A stretch of 64,000 nt of DNA from positions 1,486,349 through 1,550,348 of the forward strand of contig CM024176.1 of the NCBI GenBank assembly GCA_013433145.1, given 5' to 3'. Each line of letters opens with the position of its first letter. Position 1 is the first letter of the stretch. Shown in pieces: positions 57,935 through 64,000 of this stretch. Source of the DNA: Ascaris suum (taxonomy: Eukaryota; Nematoda; Chromadorea; Rhabditida; Ascarididae). The translations under genes and the position numbers were made by a program. The notes below the pieces were generated by a model, which saw only the letters and a list, made by a program, of their open reading frames with translations, made no database searches and was not told where the DNA came from.

Positions 57935-60900
57935 ATGGCGCAAGAAACAAATGAATATAAACATCGATTACCTTATCATATCATGAGGGAAATACGACTT
58001 AAGCGCCTATGCTTACGAGCATGTTCTTTCATTACTCTACTATTCCATATCACCATTTCAACGATTCAAACGTTATTATTCATATTATCTAGTAACTTAA
58101 GAAAACTGCGCATAGATGTAATAGAAAATTTGCTTTATTCTTTATATTCTTTTATATGAGCTCTTCGATATGCGTCACGATTATGAGTGCAAATGTCATC
58201 ATTTCTTTGGGTCGTTAGAAATTTTCTATACGCGATTTCTTGACACTATCTAAAAAGATGAATTGTAGCCCTATACACGAATGCGTTAGTGGTATGTATG
58301 AACATCTTATAAATGCTTTCATGGGTGATTATTCGCAGAAACGTATATTATGTTTACATTTTATCAATCTTCATGATTATCTTGAGCGTTATCTTATCGA
58401 TGGTGAAACATTTTATGCTCCAGTTGCTAAAGGAAAGCAATTCACTGAGTAAGTGTTCTTATTTAAATGACATTGTTATAGCTATGGTACTTCCGTTGAT
58501 TTTAGTCGTTTTTTTTAATGGGAAATATTGTAGTTGAGTGGACTTCAAACATCCCACTAATCTGCCCCTTATTCTGATGTGGGATCTCATATTAAGTAGG
58601 GCTTACCGTGAAAACGGAGTAGTTGTTTTCGCTTATATCCTTTAAAATGCTTTCCAGCTGTTCTATTATTAAGACATATTTCTATCTTTCCACATGCTTA
58701 CTGTTGTCGAACTTTCGACTCCCTTTATGACTTTTCGGCATGCTCCTAAGACTACAATTGTTGTTACCTGTTTGCTTGAAATGTGCTCTCTTATCGAAAT
58801 GCCTTTAGCTACCTTAAGAGTATGCCATGCTGAAGGATCAGCTCTAAGAGCGGTTCATTTATGGCTCCCTGCGTTCCATCCAATATTAACAACCTCTTCC
58901 GAGGTCGTTTCCTTATCGAATTCATCCGGTCGTTTATTCACTTAATTGTTGAGCTGATCGATAAATACAAAAAAATTGAAAAATGATCTGAAATCTTTAT
59001 TGCTATTTCACTGTCATTTTTCATCGGTTTTGCAAAAGTTCGATATCATATATTGTCATAATGAAGTGAGCATATATAGATATCATTTATCTATAGGCAA
59101 TATTTCGAGGATACGATAGATATTCGCTTTAAAATTGTTGTATTGCTAGTGTTTAATCGAGAAGGATGTGAAATTCCCTATTCACAACAAATCATGCAAT
59201 TCGGAATATTATACTGTTCTATGCAAGTTTCATCATTTAAAAAGGTTCTCTAATTCACCGAAATATTTGAAGCGATAGAAATATATTTACAATGATATCG
59301 CTATTCTAGAAATTTTTGATTTATCATCTATATATGAACATATACATTATTATAATTTTATTAATTATTAGGCGACTTTTGAAAATTTATGCTTTTCGTT
59401 TCTTTTTCTTCTTGATTAATCTTTTATATATTCATTTTGATTTCAATTTATAAAATTTCTTAGTGATTTTACATCGAAGAATAATAGTGTAAGAAGCCTA
59501 AAATATAAAGATAAATATTTATTAGTTTTTGATAGATATTTATTGTTATGTGCTATTGTTCGCCTCTTTTCGTTTGAATTATGGAATTCATCCAGAATTG
59601 TTCATTTTAGGCGATTAGATTAAGTAAATACATGATTATACTGAACAAATTGATTCTATTTGAAGTTTTTTCCTGTTAGTATTTAAAGCTTATTCTTATA
59701 TTATTGCATTAATATAAAATTCGACTAAATATGACGGTATAATATCTCATTATGACTTTCGAGATATATCATTATATAATGCATTAGCGGGGACGGGGAA
59801 CTTCACAAAAATAAAGGATGAAATAAATTCATAGAATTTAATCAATGATTTTATTGGTGATAAATTATTTGAGATTTTAATATGTCGCTAAAAATATACA
59901 AAGCATTGCACGTCAAAGATGCTCTATCATATAATGTCATCCTATCAATTTGTTGTTGTTGTTGTTGTTGTTGTTGTTTTTTGCCTTTGATAAAGCAATT
60001 AGACATACTTAACGAAATAGAGCCGTTCTTGTCTTAATAAACAATTTACAATATCTTAGGAGGAATCTTGCGATGCTAATTATCGCACCTATTTGAAAAA
60101 TTTCATAGAACAAACTGAACGACCGATATGTTATTCTGGAACATATTATGTGCGTGCTGGGATCATATCTGGCCAGATGGATATAATGGTAGGCTAATTT
60201 TATAAGTAATAACCACATTCTAAATGTAATTGTGAAAGGTAGAAATGAGATTCAAAATTATTTTAGTGTTAGAACTTCTTTAGATTATTCTTATTGCTGA
60301 GAATTAGCAACTATAAAACGAAGAATTTCGTTGTTCTATAATGTTTCATAAGTATTTCGTGGATTAGATGCCAATATGAACGTGTGTTAAGTTCTTTCGT
60401 TTGTACGTACAATTGTATGCATTCATAGATTATATTCGCATTTCATCTAGAATTTTCAACTGATGAACCACAAATATCATATCATTTTGATGAGTGCATT
60501 AGATCCATCGAATGTTTATCGTAGATGGGCTTCAAGGCTAACTTCATACAAATTGATCATCCTGTATGCAAATGGTTTGCGCCACTTAGATGTGCTATGA
60601 TTTGTGAAGGCGATCGCTTATATAAAATAAATCAAAATCATGCCGTCGCTCTTTGAAAATTAATGCGATTTGGTAATTAAATTGTGACAATAGAAAGGCT
60701 CATATTGTGCATGAATATATTCCCACTTATTCCAGAACGAGTACGCAGTATTCGGTAGCTAGGAAGGAAATACAGCGACATATTTCTTTCGTAGGACCAT
60801 CACATTCCATAGACTCTGAAATGTAACAATTTACGGAAATAAAAGATTACTCGACATGAGCACTTCTTCTGCAATGTCTGCGGGTCTCGGGTCTTATAGG

Positions 60901-63123
60901 ATGAGACTGTTCTCGCAACTACTAAATCTTGTCATATAGCTGTGTGGGGCAAACTGATTCGAAACGCAGATATGTCGATAGAAGCATTGCAGAGTCTGCC
61001 TCTCTCTTGCTACTGGATTAATTGTCAAGTTCACATGTCTGGAGGCAGATTCGTCGTCGAGGAAGAAACTACATGAGGTCACACCGTTTTCGAAAATAGA
61101 AATTTTCGTTTCAAAAGCGAGAATAAGGAAAAAACGAATGGAGCAGTGAGCTGGGCGAGCAAAGGCCAGGAGGAGCTGAATGCATAATATGAACCTGGAC
61201 AGTTTGGAGGATTGTGTGTAGTGATCCGCTTATGCTAATGTCTGTTTTGTTCCAGAATACGACCGATTCACCGCTTTGCGTTAATGAAATCCATGCCATA
61301 GATGATGATGGATCGGCAATGATTATAAGCGATATTTTCGATCCGTTGGTGCCTTGGAAATGGTTGAGATATGTTGAGCCACATATTTCTTTCGGTGAAA
61401 ATCAAAGCTTTTTTCATCGTATTGCATATATGTGTGCTTCAACTCCAACAAAACCTTGCAATGGTTAATACTTGTTTCTTTTTTTTTCCAGTCAGATAGC
61501 ATAGATAGGCTTTCAAAATATTGCCCAGAAATTAATTGTTAATATTGTTGATAGATGCAACTGCTTTATGTAATTCGAACACTTTGAGAGGTTGAAGTAG
61601 TCGATAAGTTTATTAACACCGCCATGAATCACTTAATTATTACTTGTTTCCGGATCCGGTCTCCGCACCCACTGGACGTTCTTTAAATCCTTTATTGAAT
61701 CTATTCGATTCATTTCCATTATAGATATACCTGTAACTGCTAATGAAATGTTAACAACAGACAATATATTTCATGATAGCACGTAACATAATCTGATTCG
61801 AGTCCTACCCGTTCTATCCTTCAGTATCTAAAACTGAATAGCATGCCTCATTATTATACCCGCATGTCACTTTTTCTTGCGGTTAATCCCACTGTTTTTC
61901 AGAGATGTTTGGTTTCAAGGAAAAATGAATGCAATTTACACCCCAAGCTGGATATTTTTTTCTGAAGCAGTTTAAAACATTACAATAACCTCAAAATGAA
62001 GATTCAGGAATAATACTACATTTTTCTTTGATCTGAGTACTTTGTTAGTTTTCATCAACTAGGTCAATATAGTCTCAGAGTGTTAAAACTATAATAAATA
62101 CCTGCCATTGATTGTAATGAGAAAAGCATTTTTTTTAACGAGTCGTTTTCAATCGTCTGGGAACGACTGCTGTAGATGATGTGTAGGTAGTTAAATCTTC
62201 TTTACAGCAGTTTTAAATATCCCTCATCCTAGATTGCTTTCGATCTTCCTGAATGCTGCTGCAAAGTACCACCAGAGAAAAGAGTGGAACTTTTGATTCA
62301 TTATTCGATTAAGGTTGAATTCGAACTTCAGAAAATTGTGATCTGCTTATAGGATTGTACAATCTCATGTACAATCTTTTACCAAGAATAATGACTCATT
62401 TCGCGAGATGGGATGTACAAACCTATGGTGAGGTTCAAACGAATGTGGAAAGGCTCTCGCGACCTTTATCGTTATGCGAAACGTTAGTTGGTGAAATGAA
62501 ATGCGCCACTGCAATGGGATGTTTTCTCTATCGTAGTTTCGATGGAAGAAAACCTCTAGTGAGTGAATATTCCTAAAATAAAGTTAGATTGAGAGCATTC
62601 TACCATAATAGCAAAGAGAATCGGGAATTCAATGTTCGAGTATGAATTAACGCTCTATCAGCTTAGAGTTTTGATTCTTTATCATATCATATCAAAATCA
62701 TTTAGGATACATCATATGTAACGTATCATACAACGACGTATTACGTCTTTATCCGTTAGCATTGGATAATGCTATAAAAATTGGCCGATTATTTAAATGT
62801 CATACGACAATAGCAATAACCGCAAACTGTATTCCTCGTTTGAGTTCACCAACTTCCTTATATTCGGAGAAATTTTTTAGATGGGCTGTATAGAGGATAT
62901 TTCGACTATTCATGAAGCTAAGCCAGAGCTACGTGCAGTATTAGATTGTCGTAGTATGTTGTGGTCGAATCATATGAACATATGCAACGCAATTGTGGAT
63001 GCGACACGATCCAATGGAGCAGCCGGTGTACTATGTTGTTGCCGGTATAAATGCCCTGCAGCGCTCGGCGATAGCCCAACATCGAATGAAATCGGCTTTC
63101 AAAATTATAATATGATTTTATGA
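57935..63123 (+). CDS. Secreted protein with Cys-rich (ET/Ly6-like) modules, gene B
   Basis: Probable exons: 57935-58117 (basic residues then LCLRACSFITLLFHITISTI, a signal peptide or anchor), 58219-58448, 58658 onwards, 60060-60188, 60525-60644, 61256-61463, 62353-62558, 62881-63123 (TGA). Most junctions agree in phase. The final module is the clearest: LSLCETLVGEMKCATAMGCF, then MGCIEDI..., DCRSMLW, NIC and VLCCCRYKC. The gene is a head-to-tail relative of the preceding one: exon 60060-60188 and gene A exon 52678-52806 are both 129 bases, phase 0 at both ends, and the junction after a codon pair Asn-Gly (phase 1) recurs. The exon at 58658 loses its frame after about 75 bases, and no CCC is seen between 60644 and 61256, so a frameshift or missing exon is likely. 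Function unknown. Confidence 0.6.
59947..59979. repeat. (TTG)n microsatellite
   Basis: About nine TTG units followed by a T run, in an intron of gene B. One frame reads as poly-Cys by chance. Confidence 0.9.
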
Positions 63124-64000
63124 AAGAAAAAAGCTTTTTTTTTTCGCTTTTATACGCAGAAGCCACAAATGGGCTGTAGCGGGATGGGGAAGGAGAAAGT
63201 GGAGGAAGGGATGTTGAGCCGGTGAAGCAACACTTATGGTTTTTTTGATACTTATGATTTTGAGTTACTTTTTCAGGCTTGCAAAACCTTATGAAGCGAT
63301 GATTTTGCTCCCTCATTCGTGCTGATCTTTTTTCTCCTCTAAAAGGTACGGTGAAAACATATTCAGCCCACCTCTAATAATCCTATATCTACTCTTTGTA
63401 TTTCAATGATCCTTCTTAATGATCATATCTGGACTAAGAAGGAGCTAAAATTCCCACAAATTAATACTCATTAAAATAAATGTATAGATATTGTTGGCTT
63501 GTTTGTCGGGAAAAAATTATTTACACGATATTATTATGTTTAAAGGGAAATACATATTTGCGAAAATTTTCAAAGCGCAGTTGTTAAAGAAATTATATTG
63601 CCGAGTTGTTATGTTTTATTGCTTTATACGAACAAATAAACGAATAAAGTTTTGTTTTTCACTAACGAAATCGAGCTATCATATAAGCTAATGCAAAAAG
63701 TGGAGGAGAACGAGAGAGCGATAAGATAAGGGGATATCATAAAACGTGATAAAAAAAACTTGGGTACTATAGTATGCTAAGCAGTCATAAGTATATTATT
63801 CCGATTATGGAGAGGATATTATTCGGAGAAAAATGCATTATAAGAAGTAAATGTTTTTCAAAATTGTACACATATGTTGCTAACCTCTCCTCCTTATTCA
63901 GTGAAACTTAATAATGAAACTCGAAACTTCTATGATCATTAAGGCGATAATCGCAATCGATGATCATAATCAAACTTTCATACATCAATTTGCCCTACAA
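63124..64000. other. 3' flank, no gene recognised
   Basis: AT-rich sequence after the last Cys-rich exon with a T run just after the stop. A plus-strand ORF at 63491-63691 is basic and aromatic with no recognisable product. Confidence 0.4.

Noticed and set aside
59947..60000. Apparent poly-Cys coding stretch
   Set aside because: It is a (TTG)n microsatellite read in the TGT frame, with no module context.

Overview
The window looks like nuclear DNA of a nematode. It is AT-rich, its genes are split into many small exons with typical GT...AG introns (often ending TTTCAG), and it carries nematode-restricted families: three tandem SXP/RAL-2 (DUF148) genes and a pair of multi-exon genes for secreted Cys-rich modules ending in CCC-x(5,6)-C. 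Two conserved eukaryotic genes anchor it: an LC8-type dynein light chain exon and a complete six-exon NDUFB10 (mitochondrial complex I) gene. A relic resembling an RTE-type LINE also fits a rhabditid or strongylid-like nematode, but I cannot name the species. Exon models were built by hand from splice signals and reading-phase continuity.

Layout. 1-0.92 kb: 3' end of a Gly/Tyr-rich protein gene (+). 1.49-1.73 kb: dynein light chain exon (-), next to a long (AT)n tract. 4.0-11.3 kb: a Pro/Ala-rich gene (+) built from two tandem copies of a three-exon cassette, with a 78-bp repeat containing an apparent frame break. 13.9-17.9 kb: NDUFB10 (+). 19.7-22 kb: gene-poor, with a degenerate SXP tail relic and a possible mariner-like relic. 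22.9-35.9 kb: three SXP/RAL-2 genes, all (-), with identical intron positions, a shared promoter with fixed spacing, and low-complexity C-terminal tails of very different lengths. 37.6-43.8 kb: a small (-) ORF and a probable single-pass membrane protein gene (+). 43.9-45.7 kb: a multi-exon gene (-) of unknown family, 5' end not found. 47.4-49.1 kb: a secreted Cys/Gln/Pro-rich protein gene (+) with one apparent frame break. 50.0-57.7 kb and 57.9-63.1 kb: two head-to-tail genes (+) for secreted proteins with about three Cys-rich modules each.

How the genes relate. There is no operon-like metabolic logic. The window is mainly a site of local gene amplification of nematode-specific secreted proteins: the SXP/RAL-2 cluster and the Cys-rich module pair. 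Both show duplication at several scales (whole gene, module or exon cassette, short repeat). Housekeeping genes (NDUFB10, LC8) sit between them. Long homopolymer runs of C or G are frequent, so small assembly indels are a realistic cause of the two or three frame breaks noted.
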